Numbered from the stretch's first letter, positions 18,842 through 28,937 are shown. The stretch is 64,000 bases of DNA from Comamonas granuli NBRC 101663 (GCF_000739995.1 NZ_BBJX01000007.1:124001-188000); one strand, 5' to 3'. Notes: generated by a model not told the origin, from the sequence alone. A program made the numbers and translations.

Positions 18842-18864
18842 CCGCCCTGCCGGGCGGTTTTTTT
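18842..18864 (+). terminator. Rho-independent terminator between hpf and ptsN
   Basis: Stem CCGCCC/GGGCGG with a 4-base loop followed by seven T. ptsN must therefore have its own promoter or rely on read-through; CATAAT about 20 bases before the ptsN start could be a -10 box, without a clear -35 box. Confidence 0.85.
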
Positions 18865-18929
18865 CTCCTGTATGCGAGCAAATGTGAGCGTTTGTTCCAA
18901 GCGGTGCATAATCGCGCCCTGACACAGCC

Positions 18930-19397
18930 ATGAACCGCCTTGCCTCCATCCTGCCTGCCAACCAAGTGCTGGTGAGCGTCGAAGCCACCAGCAAGAAGCG
19001 CGCCTTCGAAGAGGCGGGGCTTTTGTTTGAAAGCCTGCATGGCCTCTCGCGTGCCCTGATCACCGACAGCCTGTTTGCGCGCGAGCGCCTGGGCTCGACC
19101 GGCCTGGGCCATGGCGTGGCCATACCGCACGGGCGCATCAAGGGGCTCAAGTCGCCCATGGCGGCCGTGTTCCAGTTGGCGCAGCCCATAGGCTTCGACG
19201 CCCCGGACGAGCAGCCCGTGGGCCTGCTCATCTTCCTGCTGGTGCCCGAGGCGGCCACGCAAAAGCACCTGGAAATCCTCTCCGAGATCGCCGAGCTGCT
19301 CAGCGACGGCCCGCTGCGCGAAAAAATCAAGGCCTGCAACGACGCGGCCGAGCTGCACCGCATGATCGCCGGGTGGCAGTCCACCCAGACGGTCTGA
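18930..19397 (+). CDS. ptsN: PTS IIA-like nitrogen-regulatory protein
   Basis: PtsN (EIIA-Ntr) is the terminal phosphate acceptor of the nitrogen PTS, a regulatory chain that in other bacteria controls potassium uptake, nitrogen metabolism and stress. The 155-residue product has the PTS EIIA type 2 fold with the phosphorylated histidine in GVAIPHGR (His67), followed by the usual [20 protein letters not shown]. It stands between hpf and hprK. Potassium transport genes (trkA, trkH, kup), known PtsN targets in E. coli, are found 12-19 kb downstream. Confidence 0.94.
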   Translation: MNRLASILPANQVLVSVEATSKKRAFEEAGLLFESLHGLSRALITDSLFARERLGSTGLGHGVAIPHGRIKGLKSPMAAVFQLAQPIGFDAPDEQPVGLLIFLLVPEAATQKHLEILSEIAELLSDGPLREKIKACNDAAELHRMIAGWQSTQTV

Positions 19398-19425
19398 GCG
19401 GCGCCGCCCCCGCCGCCCGCGTGCC

Positions 19426-20382
19426 GTGAAACCCAACGTCGTCAGCGCCGATGCCCTGTTCGAGGAGTTTCGCGGCCTGCTCAAATGGCAGTGGGTCGCG
19501 GGCCTGGGGGCTTCGGAGCGGCGTTTCGACGAAGAGGCCGTACGCTCGGCGCGCTCGGGCTCCGATCTCGTAGGCCACCTCAACTACATCCACCCCTACC
19601 GCGTGCAGATCATCGGGGAGCGCGAAGTCGCCTACCTGACGAACGCCACGCGCGAGGACTGCAAGCGCCGCGTGGCGCGCATCGTCACGCTGGAGCCCCC
19701 GGTGCTCGTGCTGGCCGATGGCCAGACCGCCCCCGAGGAACTGCTGCAGATGTGCGAGCGCGCGCAGATTCCCATGTTCGCCACGCACGAGTCGTCGGCC
19801 TTCGTGATCGACGTGCTGCGCGCCTACCTGTCCAAGCATTTCGCCGACCGCACCACCATGCACGGCGTGTTCATGGACATCCTGGGCCTGGGCGTGCTCA
19901 TCACGGGCGAGTCCGGCCTGGGCAAGAGCGAGCTGGGCCTGGAGCTGATCTCGCGCGGCAACGGCCTGGTGGCCGACGATGCGGTGGATCTGTACCGTAT
20001 CAACCAGAACACCATCGAGGGCAAATGCCCGGAGCTGCTGCAGAACCTGCTGGAGGTGCGCGGCATCGGCCTGCTGGACATCCGCGCCATCTTTGGCGAG
20101 ACGGCCGTGCGGCGCAAGATGCGCCTGAAGCTCATCGTGCACCTGGTGCGCAAGGAAACCCTGGAGCGCGACTTCGAGCGCCTGCCCTACGAGCCCCTGA
20201 CGCAGGACGTGCTGGGCGTGCCGGTGCTCAAGGTCATCATCCAGGTGGTGGCGGGGCGCAACATCGCCGTGCTCGTCGAGGCCGCCGTGCGCAACACCAT
20301 CCTGCAATTGCGCGGCATCGACACCTACCAGGAATTCGTCGAGCGCCACCGGCGCGCCATGGAGCGCGGCGGCAGCGCCTGA
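19426..20382 (+). CDS. hprK: HPr kinase/phosphorylase
   Basis: HprK phosphorylates the seryl residue of HPr with ATP and reverses this by phosphorolysis, which sets the state of the regulatory PTS. The 318-residue product has the N-terminal HprK domain and then the Walker A loop [14 protein letters not shown] (around residue 164), followed by the family motif [11 protein letters not shown] and the C-terminal basic region [11 protein letters not shown]. It starts with GTG at 19426, 28 bases after the ptsN stop. Its TGA stop is the first base triplet before a repeat A copy (TGATTTGCTGCTATTTT). HprK with PtsN but no sugar PTS is a typical betaproteobacterial arrangement. Confidence 0.95.
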   Translation: MKPNVVSADALFEEFRGLLKWQWVAGLGASERRFDEEAVRSARSGSDLVGHLNYIHPYRVQIIGEREVAYLTNATREDCKRRVARIVTLEPPVLVLADGQTAPEELLQMCERAQIPMFATHESSAFVIDVLRAYLSKHFADRTTMHGVFMDILGLGVLITGESGLGKSELGLELISRGNGLVADDAVDLYRINQNTIEGKCPELLQNLLEVRGIGLLDIRAIFGETAVRRKMRLKLIVHLVRKETLERDFERLPYEPLTQDVLGVPVLKVIIQVVAGRNIAVLVEAAVRNTILQLRGIDTYQEFVERHRRAMERGGSA

Positions 20383-20446
20383 TTTGCTGCTATTTTAGTA
20401 GCTTCCGGCGCTTGCTGGACAAGCGCTGGAGCCGGATTTGATCCTG
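20380..20446 (+). repeat. Dispersed repeat A, copy at the end of hprK
   Basis: One of the best-preserved copies: TTGCTGCTATTTTAGTAGCT, then TCCGGCGCTTGCTGG, ACAAGCGCTGGAGCCGGATT. The GGCGCTTG and CAAGCGCT arms can pair. The hprK stop TGA is its first triplet. It separates hprK from the convergent fur gene and could work as a terminator. Confidence 0.9.
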
Positions 20447-20460
20447 AGTGACCCAGGGGC

Positions 20461-20877
20461 TTACTTCTTGGCGCAGCTCGCGCACTGCCCGTACAGCGCC
20501 ATGGCATGGTCCTGCACCACCCAGCCCTTGGCCTGGGCCACGGCCTGCTGGCGCTTCTCGATCTCGGGATCGAAGAACTCCTCGACCTTGCCGCAGGACG
20601 TGCAGATGAAATGGTCGTGGTGCTGCCCCTCGTTGAGCTCGTAGACCGCCTTGCCGCTCTCGAAATTGCTGCGCGTGAGAATGCCGGCCTGCTCGAACTG
20701 CGTGAGCACGCGGTACACGGTGGCCAGGCCGATGTCCGAGCGCTCCTCGAGCAGCACGCGGAACACGTCCTCGGCCGTCATGTGGCGCTGCGTGCCCTTC
20801 TGAAAAATCTCCAGGATTTTCAGGCGCGGCAGCGTGGCCTTCAGGCCGCTGCTCTTGAGCTCGTCGATGTTGGACAT
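20461..20877 (-). CDS. fur: Ferric uptake regulator
   Basis: Fur is the iron-dependent repressor of iron uptake genes. The 138-residue product has the winged helix ([31 protein letters not shown]) and the metal sites of the C-terminal domain: [16 protein letters not shown] (residues about 88-103) with the HxHxxCxxC pattern, then a second C-x-x-C (CASC) at the end. All Fur metal ligands visible in well-studied homologues are present. It is divergent from bamE with 89 bases between the starts, an arrangement conserved in betaproteobacteria. Confidence 0.96.
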   Translation of the reverse strand: MSNIDELKSSGLKATLPRLKILEIFQKGTQRHMTAEDVFRVLLEERSDIGLATVYRVLTQFEQAGILTRSNFESGKAVYELNEGQHHDHFICTSCGKVEEFFDPEIEKRQQAVAQAKGWVVQDHAMALYGQCASCAKK

Positions 20878-20966
20878 GGCATGGGTTCGGGGTGAGGATG
20901 CGGTGGCATGGGCTGGCGGGGCCTGCCGCTACAATGGGCCGCATCATATCCTCAAGCGTTTTTTCC

Positions 20967-21524
20967 ATGTCCGCCAAAGCCTATCGCAGGGTGCGCCTGG
21001 CGCCAGCCCTGCTGCTTCTTGCCAGCGTGAGCGCCTGCGGCAGTTTCGATGGCGCCACCGCGCGCATCGCCAGCGTCGTCACGCCCTACAAGGTGGACGT
21101 GGTGCAGGGCAACTTCGTCTCGCGCGAGCAGGTCGAGGCGCTGCAGCCGGGCATGGGGCGCCAGCAGGTGCGCGAGATCCTGGGCACCCCGCTGGTGAGC
21201 AGCCTGTTCCACGCCGACCGTTGGGAATATGTGTTCACCCTGCAGCGCCCGGGCCAGCCCGTGCAGTCGCGCAAGCTCACCGTGTTCTTCCGGGGCGAGG
21301 TGCTGGAGCGCTACGAGGGTGACGACATGCCCTCCGAGAGCGAATTCGTCGCCTCGCTGGAGACGCGCAAGGGCCAGCGCAAGGTGCCGGTGCTCGAGGC
21401 GAGCGAAGAGCAGCTCGCCAAATTCCCCGCGCCCCAGGAGCCCGCCGCGGCGCAGGAGCCCGGCGACGCGTCGGTCGCCCCTGCGGCGACGCCGTATCCG
21501 CCGCTCGAAGCGCGCACGCGCTGA
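20967..21524 (+). CDS. bamE: Outer membrane assembly lipoprotein BamE
   Basis: BamE (SmpA) is a small lipoprotein of the BAM complex, which inserts beta-barrel proteins into the outer membrane. The 185-residue product has a lipobox [10 protein letters not shown] (lipid Cys about 25), then [19 protein letters not shown] and [17 protein letters not shown], the core of the family. The C-terminal 60 residues ([15 protein letters not shown] to the end) are Ala/Pro-rich and longer than in E. coli (113 residues), as is common in Comamonadaceae. ATG at 20967 gives a short n-region; TACAAT at 20931-20936 may be its -10 box. Confidence 0.93.
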   Translation: MSAKAYRRVRLAPALLLLASVSACGSFDGATARIASVVTPYKVDVVQGNFVSREQVEALQPGMGRQQVREILGTPLVSSLFHADRWEYVFTLQRPGQPVQSRKLTVFFRGEVLERYEGDDMPSESEFVASLETRKGQRKVPVLEASEEQLAKFPAPQEPAAAQEPGDASVAPAATPYPPLEARTR

Positions 21525-21576
21525 GGGCGCCTGCGCGCGCATTGCGCGGCCTGCGAACCGTTATTCAAGGACAGCC

Positions 21577-22413
21577 ATGACCGGGACTTCCTCCCCCACC
21601 CCCTCCAATGCCCCCTGCCGCGTGGCTGTGGCGGGCGCTTCGGGCCGCATGGGTCGCATGCTCATCGAGGCCGTGCGCGCCAGCCCGGACTGCGTGCTCG
21701 CGGGCGCGCTGGACGTGCCGTCGAGCCCGGGCATCGGCTCGGACGCCACCGCCTTCCTCGGCGTGGCCAGCGGCGTGCCCATCACGGCCGACCTGGGCGT
21801 GGGGCTGCAGAACGCCGACGTGCTCATCGACTTCACGCGCCCCGAGGGCACGCTGGGCCACCTGGCGGTGTGCGCCGCGCGCGGCGTCAAGGCCGTCATC
21901 GGCACCACCGGCTTCACCGAGGCGCAGAAGGCCGAGATCGCCGCCCATGCGCAGCGCACGGCCATCGTCATGGCGCCCAACATGAGCGTGGGTGTGAACG
22001 TCACGCTCAAGCTGCTGGAGATGGCGGCCAAGGCGCTGTCCACAGGCTACGACATCGAAATCATTGAGGCGCACCACCGCCACAAGGTGGACGCGCCCTC
22101 GGGCACTGCGCTCAAGATGGGCGAGGTCATCGCCGGCGCCCTGGGCCGCGACCTCAAGGACTGCGCCGTCTACGCGCGCGAAGGCGTGACCGGCGAGCGC
22201 GACCCGTCCTCCATCGGCTTCGCCACCATCCGTGGCGGCGACATCGTGGGCGACCACACCGTGCTGTTCGCCGGCACGGGCGAGCGCATCGAGATCACGC
22301 ACAAGTCGTCCAGCCGCGCCACCTACGCCCAGGGCAGTCTGCGCGCGGTGCGCTTCCTGCGCGGCCACGCCACCGGCATGTTCGACATGTTCGACGTGCT
22401 GGGCCTGCGCTGA
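21577..22413 (+). CDS. dapB: 4-hydroxy-tetrahydrodipicolinate reductase
   Basis: DapB reduces hydroxy-tetrahydrodipicolinate in the lysine/diaminopimelate pathway. The 278-residue product has the dinucleotide-binding loop [26 protein letters not shown], the APNMSVGVN segment, the catalytic [16 protein letters not shown] (H-H-x-H-K) and [15 protein letters not shown]. Start at 21577 is preceded by AAGGA at 9 bases. It follows bamE by 52 bases and is followed by exbB 9 bases later, so bamE-dapB-exbB-exbD may be one transcript. Confidence 0.97.
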   Translation: MTGTSSPTPSNAPCRVAVAGASGRMGRMLIEAVRASPDCVLAGALDVPSSPGIGSDATAFLGVASGVPITADLGVGLQNADVLIDFTRPEGTLGHLAVCAARGVKAVIGTTGFTEAQKAEIAAHAQRTAIVMAPNMSVGVNVTLKLLEMAAKALSTGYDIEIIEAHHRHKVDAPSGTALKMGEVIAGALGRDLKDCAVYAREGVTGERDPSSIGFATIRGGDIVGDHTVLFAGTGERIEITHKSSSRATYAQGSLRAVRFLRGHATGMFDMFDVLGLR

Positions 22414-22422
22414 CACGCCGCC

Positions 22423-23088
22423 ATGGATCTGCTGCACTGGTGGCGCCAGGGCGATGCCGTGACCCAGGGCACGGCGCTGCTGCTGCTGGCCATGTCCGTG
22501 GGCAGTTGGGTCGTCATCGTCTGGAAGACCTGGTTCCTGCACCGCGGCAGCCGCGACGTGGCGCGCAGCATGGCGGCCTTCTGGCAGGCCCCCACGGTGG
22601 ACGCGGCGCAGCGCGCCCTGGCGGCCTTCGACCGCGAGACCCTGGTGCTGCCCCTGGTGGCCGCCGCCCATGCGGTGGCGCAGTTGCCGCCTGCGGGCTC
22701 GCTGGCGCACGCGGCGAGCCGCAGCCAGCAGCTCACGCGCGGGCTGCGCGATGCGCTGCACGCCGTGCTGGCCCGGCTGCAGGCGGGCCAGGTGCTGCTG
22801 GCCACCGTGGGCTCCACGGCGCCCTTTGTCGGCCTGCTGGGCACGGTCTGGGGCATTTACCACGCGCTCACCGCCATTGCGGGTGCCGGCCAGATCAGCA
22901 TCGACCGCGTGGCCGGCCCGGTGGGTGAGGCGCTCATCATGACCGCGGCGGGGCTGGCGGTCGCCATTCCGGCGGTGCTGGCGTACAACGCCTTTGGCCG
23001 CGTGGTCGGCCGCATCGAGGCCGACCTCGAGGGCTTCGCCCTGGACCTGCGCGAGCTCATGCTGCACCAGACGGGGGGAGGGGGCTGA
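22423..23088 (+). CDS. exbB: ExbB/TolQ-family proton channel protein
   Basis: The 221-residue inner-membrane protein has one N-terminal helix (residues 15-35), a cytoplasmic stretch and two C-terminal helices with TVGSTAPFVGLLGTVWGIYHAL and GEALIMTAAGLAVAIPAVL, the conserved MotA/TolQ/ExbB channel motifs. With ExbD it uses the proton gradient to energise TonB-dependent uptake. Its TGA overlaps the exbD ATG by one base. It could be TolQ, but the partner's sequence and the absence of tolA, tolB and pal nearby favour ExbB. No tonB is seen in the window. Confidence 0.88.
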   Translation: MDLLHWWRQGDAVTQGTALLLLAMSVGSWVVIVWKTWFLHRGSRDVARSMAAFWQAPTVDAAQRALAAFDRETLVLPLVAAAHAVAQLPPAGSLAHAASRSQQLTRGLRDALHAVLARLQAGQVLLATVGSTAPFVGLLGTVWGIYHALTAIAGAGQISIDRVAGPVGEALIMTAAGLAVAIPAVLAYNAFGRVVGRIEADLEGFALDLRELMLHQTGGGG

Positions 23089-23531
23089 TGGCCTTCGGCC
23101 GCCTGGAACGCACGAGCGCGCCCGCGCCCATGAGCGACATCAACATGACGCCGCTGGTGGATGTGATGCTCGTGCTGGTGGTGATCTTCATCCTCACGGC
23201 GCCGCTGCTGGCCAGCAGCATCCGCCTGGAGCTGCCGCGCGCCGAAGGCACGGCGCCCGGCGCGGCGCCGCGCGCCATCATGCTGGTGCTCGACCAGCGC
23301 GGGCAGGTCTTCATCGACGACCAGGCCGTGCCCACGGCCGCCGCCCTGGCCGCGCGCCTGGCCCAGGCGGCCGCGGACGGCGCCGACACCGAAGTGCAGT
23401 TGCGCGCCGACGCCGCCGTGCCCTACGGGCGCGTGGTCGAGATCATGGGCGCAGCGCATGCGGCGGGGCTGCAGCGCATCGGCTTCGTGGCCGAACCGGC
23501 CGCACAGGCCGGGCGGCCCGGCGCGCGCTGA
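23088..23531 (+). CDS. exbD: ExbD/TolR-family biopolymer transport protein
   Basis: The 147-residue product has a short cytoplasmic N-terminus ending in SDINMTPLVDVMLVL, with the essential membrane aspartate at Asp25, one transmembrane helix and a periplasmic domain with VQLRADAAVPYGRVVEIM. This is the standard ExbD form. It is translationally coupled to exbB (TGATG). leuS starts 66 bases later. Confidence 0.9.
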   Translation: MAFGRLERTSAPAPMSDINMTPLVDVMLVLVVIFILTAPLLASSIRLELPRAEGTAPGAAPRAIMLVLDQRGQVFIDDQAVPTAAALAARLAQAAADGADTEVQLRADAAVPYGRVVEIMGAAHAAGLQRIGFVAEPAAQAGRPGAR

Positions 23532-23597
23532 GCCAGCGGGCCTAAAATCCAGCCAGTGCAGCGGGTTGCGGCTGCTTTTTCTTTTTTCAGGGCATCC

Positions 23598-26291
23598 ATG
23601 CAAGACAAGTACCACCACACCGAGGTCGAGCGCAGCGCGCAGGCCCACTGGACGGCCAACGACGCCTACCGCGTGACCGAAGACGCTGGCCGCAAGAAGT
23701 TCTACGCCTGTTCCATGCTGCCCTACCCCAGCGGCAAGCTGCACATGGGCCATGTGCGCAACTACACCATCAACGACATGCTCACGCGCCAGTTGCGCAT
23801 GCAGGGCTACAACGTGCTCATGCCCATGGGCTGGGACGCCTTCGGCCTGCCGGCCGAGAACGCCGCGCTCAAGAACGGCGTGCCACCCGCGAAGTGGACC
23901 TACGAGAACATCGCCTACATGAAGGGCCAGATGCAGGCCATGGGCCTGGCCATCGACTGGAGCCGCGAGGTCGCCACCTGCGACCCCGACTACTACCACT
24001 GGAACCAGTGGCTGTTCCTCAAGATGCTGGAAAAGGGCATTGCCTACCGCAAGACCCAGGTGGTGAACTGGGACCCGGTGGACCAGACCGTGCTGGCGAA
24101 CGAACAGGTGATCGACGGCAAGGGCTGGCGCACCGGCGCCGTGGTGGAAAAGCGCGAAATCCCCGGCTACTACCTGAAGATCTCCGACTACGCCCAGGAG
24201 CTGCTCGACCATGTGCAGATCGGCAACGCCAAGGCCACGCTGACCGGCTGGCCCGACAAGGTGCGCCTGATGCAGGAGAACTGGATCGGCAAGAGCGAGG
24301 GCGTGCGCTTTGCCTTCACGCACGACATCCGCGGCGCGGACGGCGCGCTGATCCAGGACGGGCGCATGTACGTGTTCACCACGCGCGCCGACACCATCAT
24401 GGGCGTGACCTTCTGCGCCGTGGCGCCCGAGCACCCGCTGGCCCAGCATGCCGCGCGCGGCAACCCGCAGCTCGCCGCCTTCATCGAGGAATGCAAGAAG
24501 GGCGGCACCACCGAGGCCGAGCTGGCGCTCAAGGACAAGGAAGGCATGCGCACGGGCCTGTGCGTCACGCACCCGCTCACCGGCGAGCAGGTCGAGGTGT
24601 GGGTGGGCAACTACGTGCTCATGTCCTACGGCGACGGCGCCGTGATGGGCGTGCCCGCGCACGACGAGCGCGACTTCGCCTTTGCGCTCAAGTACGGCAT
24701 CGAGATCAAGCAGGTGGTGCTGGTCGATGGCGAGAGCTACGACTTCCACCACTGGCAGGACTGGTACGCCGACAAGCAGCGCGGCGTGACTATCAACTCC
24801 GACAGCTTCAGCGGTCTGTCGTACGCCGAGGCCGTCAACGCCGTGGCCCAGGCGCTGAGCGAAAAGGGCCTGGGCGAGAAGAAGACCACCTGGCGCCTGC
24901 GCGACTGGGGCATCTCGCGCCAGCGCTACTGGGGCACGCCCATTCCCATCATCCACTGCCCCTCCTGCGGCGCCGTGCCCGTGCCGGAGAAGGACCTGCC
25001 CGTGGTGCTGCCGCAGGACCTGGTGCCCGACGGCTCGGGCAACCCGCTGGTGAAAAGCGAGGCCTTCCACGCCGGCGTGACCTGCCCCTGCTGCGGCCAG
25101 GCCGCGCGCCGCGAGACCGACACCATGGACACCTTCGTGGACAGCTCGTGGTACTTCATGCGCTACTGCGACCCGAAGAATGCCGAAGCCATGGTGGCCG
25201 GCGGTGCCGACTACTGGATGCCCATGGACCAGTACATCGGTGGCATCGAGCACGCCATCCTGCACCTGCTGTACGCGCGCTTCTGGACCAAGGTCATGCG
25301 CGACCTGGGGCTGGTGAAGATCGACGAGCCCTTCACCAAGCTGCTCACGCAGGGCATGGTGCTCAACCACATCTACTCGCGCAAGGGCGAGAAGGGCGGC
25401 AAGGAATACTTCTGGCCGCACGACGTCGAACATGTGCTGGACGAGGGCGGCAAGGTCATCGGCGCCAAGCTGAAGAACGCCGTGGGCGACCTGCCCGTGG
25501 GCACCAGCATCGACTACGAGGGCGTGGGCACCATGTCCAAGTCCAAGAACAACGGCGTGGACCCGCAGGAGCTGATCGAGAAATACGGCGCCGACACCGC
25601 ACGCCTGTACACCATGTTCACCGCGCCGCCCGAGGCCACGCTGGAGTGGAACGACGCGGCCGTGGAGGGCAGCTACCGCTTCCTGCGCCGCGTGTGGAAC
25701 TTCGGTGTCAAGCTCTCTGCTATCGATAAGGTAGCTGCTGGCGCAAGTGTGGCGGGCGCTGCAAGCCTGAATGAGGTCAAGTTCGGCAAGGAGGCCCAGG
25801 CCCTGCGCCTGGAGATCCATACCGTGCTCAAGCAGGTGGACTACGACTACCAGCGCATGCAGTACAACACCGTGGTCTCGGGCGCGATGAAGATGCTCAA
25901 CGCCCTGGAGGACTTCAAGGCCTGGGACGGCGAGGGCGCCAGCGTCGCGCTGATCGAGGGCTTTGGCATCCTGCTGCGCGCGCTCTACCCGGCCACGCCG
26001 CACATCACGCACGCGCTCTGGAGCGAGCTGGGCTACGCGGCCCACCTGGGCGACCTGCTCGACGCCCCCTGGCCGCAGGTGGACCCCGCCGCGCTGGTGC
26101 AGGACGAGATCGAACTGGTGCTGCAGGTCAACGGCAAGCTGCGCGGCGCCCTCCATGTGCCCGCCAGCGCCGACAAGGCAGCGATCGAGCGCCTGGCCGT
26201 GGCGAGCGAGGCCTTCCAGAAGTTCGCCGCGGGTGCCGTGCCCAAGAAGGTGGTGGTGGTGCCCGGGCGCCTGGTCAACGTGGTGGTCTGA
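23598..26291 (+). CDS. leuS: Leucine-tRNA ligase
   Basis: LeuRS charges tRNA-Leu and removes mischarged amino acids. The 897-residue product contains the HIGH-type motif in [11 protein letters not shown] (residues 42-52), the editing domain with [10 protein letters not shown] and DERDFAFA, and the KMSKS-type loop [10 protein letters not shown] around residue 645. Length is slightly above the E. coli protein (860). Part of the excess is a repeat A copy at residues 706-727 ([20 protein letters not shown]), just after the junction to the anticodon-binding domain (RFLRRVWNF). lptE follows at once, as in most proteobacteria. Confidence 0.97.
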   Translation: MQDKYHHTEVERSAQAHWTANDAYRVTEDAGRKKFYACSMLPYPSGKLHMGHVRNYTINDMLTRQLRMQGYNVLMPMGWDAFGLPAENAALKNGVPPAKWTYENIAYMKGQMQAMGLAIDWSREVATCDPDYYHWNQWLFLKMLEKGIAYRKTQVVNWDPVDQTVLANEQVIDGKGWRTGAVVEKREIPGYYLKISDYAQELLDHVQIGNAKATLTGWPDKVRLMQENWIGKSEGVRFAFTHDIRGADGALIQDGRMYVFTTRADTIMGVTFCAVAPEHPLAQHAARGNPQLAAFIEECKKGGTTEAELALKDKEGMRTGLCVTHPLTGEQVEVWVGNYVLMSYGDGAVMGVPAHDERDFAFALKYGIEIKQVVLVDGESYDFHHWQDWYADKQRGVTINSDSFSGLSYAEAVNAVAQALSEKGLGEKKTTWRLRDWGISRQRYWGTPIPIIHCPSCGAVPVPEKDLPVVLPQDLVPDGSGNPLVKSEAFHAGVTCPCCGQAARRETDTMDTFVDSSWYFMRYCDPKNAEAMVAGGADYWMPMDQYIGGIEHAILHLLYARFWTKVMRDLGLVKIDEPFTKLLTQGMVLNHIYSRKGEKGGKEYFWPHDVEHVLDEGGKVIGAKLKNAVGDLPVGTSIDYEGVGTMSKSKNNGVDPQELIEKYGADTARLYTMFTAPPEATLEWNDAAVEGSYRFLRRVWNFGVKLSAIDKVAAGASVAGAASLNEVKFGKEAQALRLEIHTVLKQVDYDYQRMQYNTVVSGAMKMLNALEDFKAWDGEGASVALIEGFGILLRALYPATPHITHALWSELGYAAHLGDLLDAPWPQVDPAALVQDEIELVLQVNGKLRGALHVPASADKAAIERLAVASEAFQKFAAGAVPKKVVVVPGRLVNVVV
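25713..25778 (+). repeat. Dispersed repeat A, copy inside leuS
   Basis: Forward copy: CTCTGCTATCGATAAGGTAGC, TGCTGGCGC, then GGGCGCTGCAAGCCTGAAT. The inverted arm GCGC...GCGC remains. It is read in the same frame as the copies in the thioredoxin-TPR and carboxylase genes. Confidence 0.8.
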
Positions 26292-26293
26292 CC

Positions 26294-26797
26294 ATGCAGC
26301 GGCGCACGCTTCTGGCCTTGGCTCCGGTCGCGGGGCTGGCTGCCTGCGGTTTCCACCTGCGGGGCGCGCCGCAGTTCGCTTTTGCGTCGCTGTACCTGGC
26401 CGCGCCCGCGGGCTCCTCGCTGGCGCGCGAGCTGCAGCGCATGCTGGAGTCCTCGGGGGGGCGCCTGCAGGTGCTGCGCGAGCCGGCGCCGCCGAACGCG
26501 GCGCAGGTGGTGCTCGACATCCTGCAGGAAAAGCAGGAGCGTGCCGTGGTGGGCCTCACCTCCGCCGGCCAGGTGCGCGAGCTGCAACTGCGCCTGCGCG
26601 TGCAGATCCGCCTGCGCAGTGCGGACGGCGCCGAGTGGATCGCGCCCACGGAGATCGTGCAGACGCGCGACATCAGCTACAGCGAGACCATCGCCCTGGC
26701 CAAGGAGGCCGAGGAGGCGCTGCTCTACCGCAACATGCAGACCGACATCGTGCAGCAAATCGTGCGCCGCCTTGCCGCCGCACGGCCGCCGCGCTGA
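26294..26797 (+). CDS. lptE: LPS-assembly lipoprotein LptE
   Basis: LptE plugs the LptD barrel that places lipopolysaccharide in the outer membrane. The 167-residue product starts with a Tat-like or Sec signal (MQRRTLLALAPVAGLAAC) and the typical CGFHLRG right after the lipid cysteine (Cys18), then VVLDILQEKQERAVVGL and the tail with YRNMQTDIVQQIVRRL. The gene starts 2 bases after the leuS stop. holA normally comes next, but here a minus-strand arginase cassette lies between. Confidence 0.93.
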   Translation: MQRRTLLALAPVAGLAACGFHLRGAPQFAFASLYLAAPAGSSLARELQRMLESSGGRLQVLREPAPPNAAQVVLDILQEKQERAVVGLTSAGQVRELQLRLRVQIRLRSADGAEWIAPTEIVQTRDISYSETIALAKEAEEALLYRNMQTDIVQQIVRRLAAARPPR

Positions 26798-26798
26798 G

Positions 26799-27737
26799 TC
26801 AGCGCCGCATCAGCGTGCTCTTGCCAAAGAGCGATTCCACCAGATCGACGGCCAGCAGGGCCGTCTGGTTGCGCACATCGAGCGCGGGGTTGAGCTCCAC
26901 GATGTCGAGCGAGGCCAGGCGTCCGCTGTCGGCAATCATCTCCATGCACAGCTGCGCCTCGCGGTAGGTCGGCCCGCCGGGCACGGTGGTGCCCACGCCA
27001 GGGGCGATGTCGGGGTCGAGGAAGTCCACGTCGAAGCTCACATGCAGGTGCGTGTGCTCGTCCAGGCCGTCGAGCGCCTGCAGCATGGTCTGGCGCATGC
27101 CCACCTCGTCGATGAAGCGCATGTCGAACACCTCCAGCCCCTGCTCGTGCACGAAGCGGCGCTCGCCCGCGTCCACGCTGCGGATGCCGATCTGGCGGAT
27201 CTGGTCGGGCCGCAGTGCCGGGGCGCCGCCGGGCATGCCGGCGAGCTGCGTGAGCGCCTCGGGACCGAAGCCGCACAGGCAGGCCACGGGCATGCCGTGC
27301 ACGTTGCCGCTGGGCGTGAGCGTGCTGGTGTTGAAGTCGGCGTGCGCGTCCAGCCACAGCACGCGCAGTTGCTTGCCCGCTTCCGCGCAATGGCGCGCCA
27401 CGGCGCTGATGCTGCCCAGGCCCAGGCTGTGGTCGCCGCCCAGCAGCACGGGCAGCCGCTGCTGGCGCAGTTCGGCCCGCACGGCGCCGAACACGGCGCG
27501 GTTCCATTCCACCACCTGGGGCAGGTGGCGGTAGCCGTCCACGGGCGGCAGCCAGGGGTTGGCGGGGCCGGCGAGGTTGCCCCGGTCCGCCACCTCCAGC
27601 CCCCGGCCTTCGAGCGCCGCCTGCAGCCCGGCCACGCGCAGGGCCTCGGGGCCCATGGAGGCGCCGCGCGCGCCCGCGCCGATGTCGGTGGGGGCGCCGA
27701 TCAGGCTGATGGCGGGGGCGGGGCGGTGGGTGTTCAT
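26799..27737 (-). CDS. rocF: Arginase
   Basis: Arginase splits arginine into ornithine and urea. The 312-residue product has every manganese-binding block of the family: GGDHSLGLGS, DAHADFNT, and SFDVDFLDPDIAPGVGT, with SGNVHGMP between them. It is the second gene of a two-gene operon; its ATG overlaps the stop of the ornithine cyclodeaminase gene as ATGA. Its stop is one base from the lptE stop on the other strand. With the upstream gene it gives a direct arginine to ornithine to proline route. Confidence 0.95.
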   Translation of the reverse strand: MNTHRPAPAISLIGAPTDIGAGARGASMGPEALRVAGLQAALEGRGLEVADRGNLAGPANPWLPPVDGYRHLPQVVEWNRAVFGAVRAELRQQRLPVLLGGDHSLGLGSISAVARHCAEAGKQLRVLWLDAHADFNTSTLTPSGNVHGMPVACLCGFGPEALTQLAGMPGGAPALRPDQIRQIGIRSVDAGERRFVHEQGLEVFDMRFIDEVGMRQTMLQALDGLDEHTHLHVSFDVDFLDPDIAPGVGTTVPGGPTYREAQLCMEMIADSGRLASLDIVELNPALDVRNQTALLAVDLVESLFGKSTLMRR

Positions 27738-28813
27738 GCGGCTTGCGGCTCCGGTTGCAGGGCGGTGCGGGCCTGGGGCGCCGGGGCGTGCAGCAGGCCG
27801 AACAGGTCCTTGGGGTCGTTCATCTGCGGCACCAGGTCGATGGACGTGCCCAGGTGCGGGTATTGTTGCAGCAGCGCGTGCAGCGTGCGCAGGGCGGAGA
27901 AGTCCTCCAGTGCGAAGCCCACGGAGTCGAACACCGTCACCTCCTGCGCCGTGCGGCGGCCCGGGGCCTGGCCGGCCAGGATGCGGTGGAACTCGGTCAC
28001 GGCGAAGTCGGCCGGCATCTGCTGGATCTCGCCCTCGATGCGCGACTGCGGCTCGAACTCCACCACCACGCGCGCGTCGGCGCGGCGCAGGATGTCGGCA
28101 TGCAGCTCGGTCTTGCCCGGGCAGTCGCCGCCCACGGCGTTGAGGTGCATGCCGGGCTCGATCATCTCGGGCCGCAGGATGGTGGCGTTGCGCTTGTCGG
28201 CCGTGGCCGTGGTCACGATGTCGCAGCCGCGCACGGCCTCCTGCGCGCTGGCGCAGCGCTCGATGTGCAGGTCCGGCAGCGCCAGGCGTGCCAGGTTGCG
28301 CTCCAGCTTGAGGCTGGCGCCGGGGTCGGTGTCGAACAGGCGCAGCTCGCGGATGCCCAGCAGGTGGTGGAAGGCCAGCGCCTGGAACTCGCTCTGTGCG
28401 CCGTTGCCGATCAGCGCCATGCGGCGGCTGTCGGGCCGGGCCAGGTGGCGCGCGGCCAACACCGACATGGCGGCGGTGCGCAGCGCGGTGGTGAGCGTCA
28501 GCTCGGACACCAGCAGCGGGTAGCCCGTGTCCACATCGGCCAGCACGCCGAAGGCCGTGACGGTGAGCAACCCCTCGGCCGTGTTCTTGGGGTGGCCGTT
28601 GACGTACTTGAAGCAGTAGAGCTGCCCGTCGCTGGTGGGCATCAGCTCGATCACGCCGACGGGCGAATGGATGGCGTGCCGCGCCGACTTGTCGAACTGC
28701 TCCCAGCGGCGGTAGTCGCTGTCCATGGCGTCCACCAGTTGCTGCAGGAAGCGGGCCAGCCCCACCTGCCGCACCAGTTCGCGCACGCTGCTCACACCGA
28801 GGTAATTCACCAT
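27734..28813 (-). CDS. ocd: Ornithine cyclodeaminase
   Basis: The enzyme converts ornithine to proline and ammonia with bound NAD+. The 359-residue product belongs to the OCD/mu-crystallin family: FKYVNGHPKNTAEGL, a Rossmann loop MALIGNGAQSEFQAL, VTTATADKRNATIL and NAVGGDCPGKTEL with the catalytic aspartate. Three starts are possible; ATG at 28813 has AAGGAG six bases before it, whereas the ATG at 28819 sits inside that site. It heads the arginine-degrading operon. A 12-bp perfect inverted repeat lies about 100 bases upstream, between this gene and holA. Confidence 0.95.
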   Translation of the reverse strand: MVNYLGVSSVRELVRQVGLARFLQQLVDAMDSDYRRWEQFDKSARHAIHSPVGVIELMPTSDGQLYCFKYVNGHPKNTAEGLLTVTAFGVLADVDTGYPLLVSELTLTTALRTAAMSVLAARHLARPDSRRMALIGNGAQSEFQALAFHHLLGIRELRLFDTDPGASLKLERNLARLALPDLHIERCASAQEAVRGCDIVTTATADKRNATILRPEMIEPGMHLNAVGGDCPGKTELHADILRRADARVVVEFEPQSRIEGEIQQMPADFAVTEFHRILAGQAPGRRTAQEVTVFDSVGFALEDFSALRTLHALLQQYPHLGTSIDLVPQMNDPKDLFGLLHAPAPQARTALQPEPQAA

Positions 28814-28907
28814 GACCATCTCCTTGACTTGTGTTCTGGGAAGAATTCTCCGCAGGGGCGCGGCCAAAGAAAAGTGAGAAACCTGCGCAATTCATGCAGC
28901 TTGTAGA

Positions 28908-28937
28908 GCAAATCGCCATCGATAAATGGCGATTTGC
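28908..28937. promoter_or_regulatory. Perfect 12-bp inverted repeat between ocd and holA
   Basis: GCAAATCGCCAT and ATGGCGATTTGC with a 6-base loop lie in the 167-base gap between two divergent genes. There is no T run, so an operator for the arginine operon is more likely than a terminator. Which regulator binds is unknown; no regulator gene is adjacent. Confidence 0.7.

Noticed and set aside
22857-26156. A 1099-codon open frame opposite leuS
   Set aside because: Low-complexity composition (His, Val, Leu, Gly, Arg), no motif, and full overlap with a clear leucyl-tRNA synthetase gene.
28908-28937. The inverted repeat before holA as a terminator
   Set aside because: It lies between divergent starts and lacks a T run, so I list it as a possible operator.
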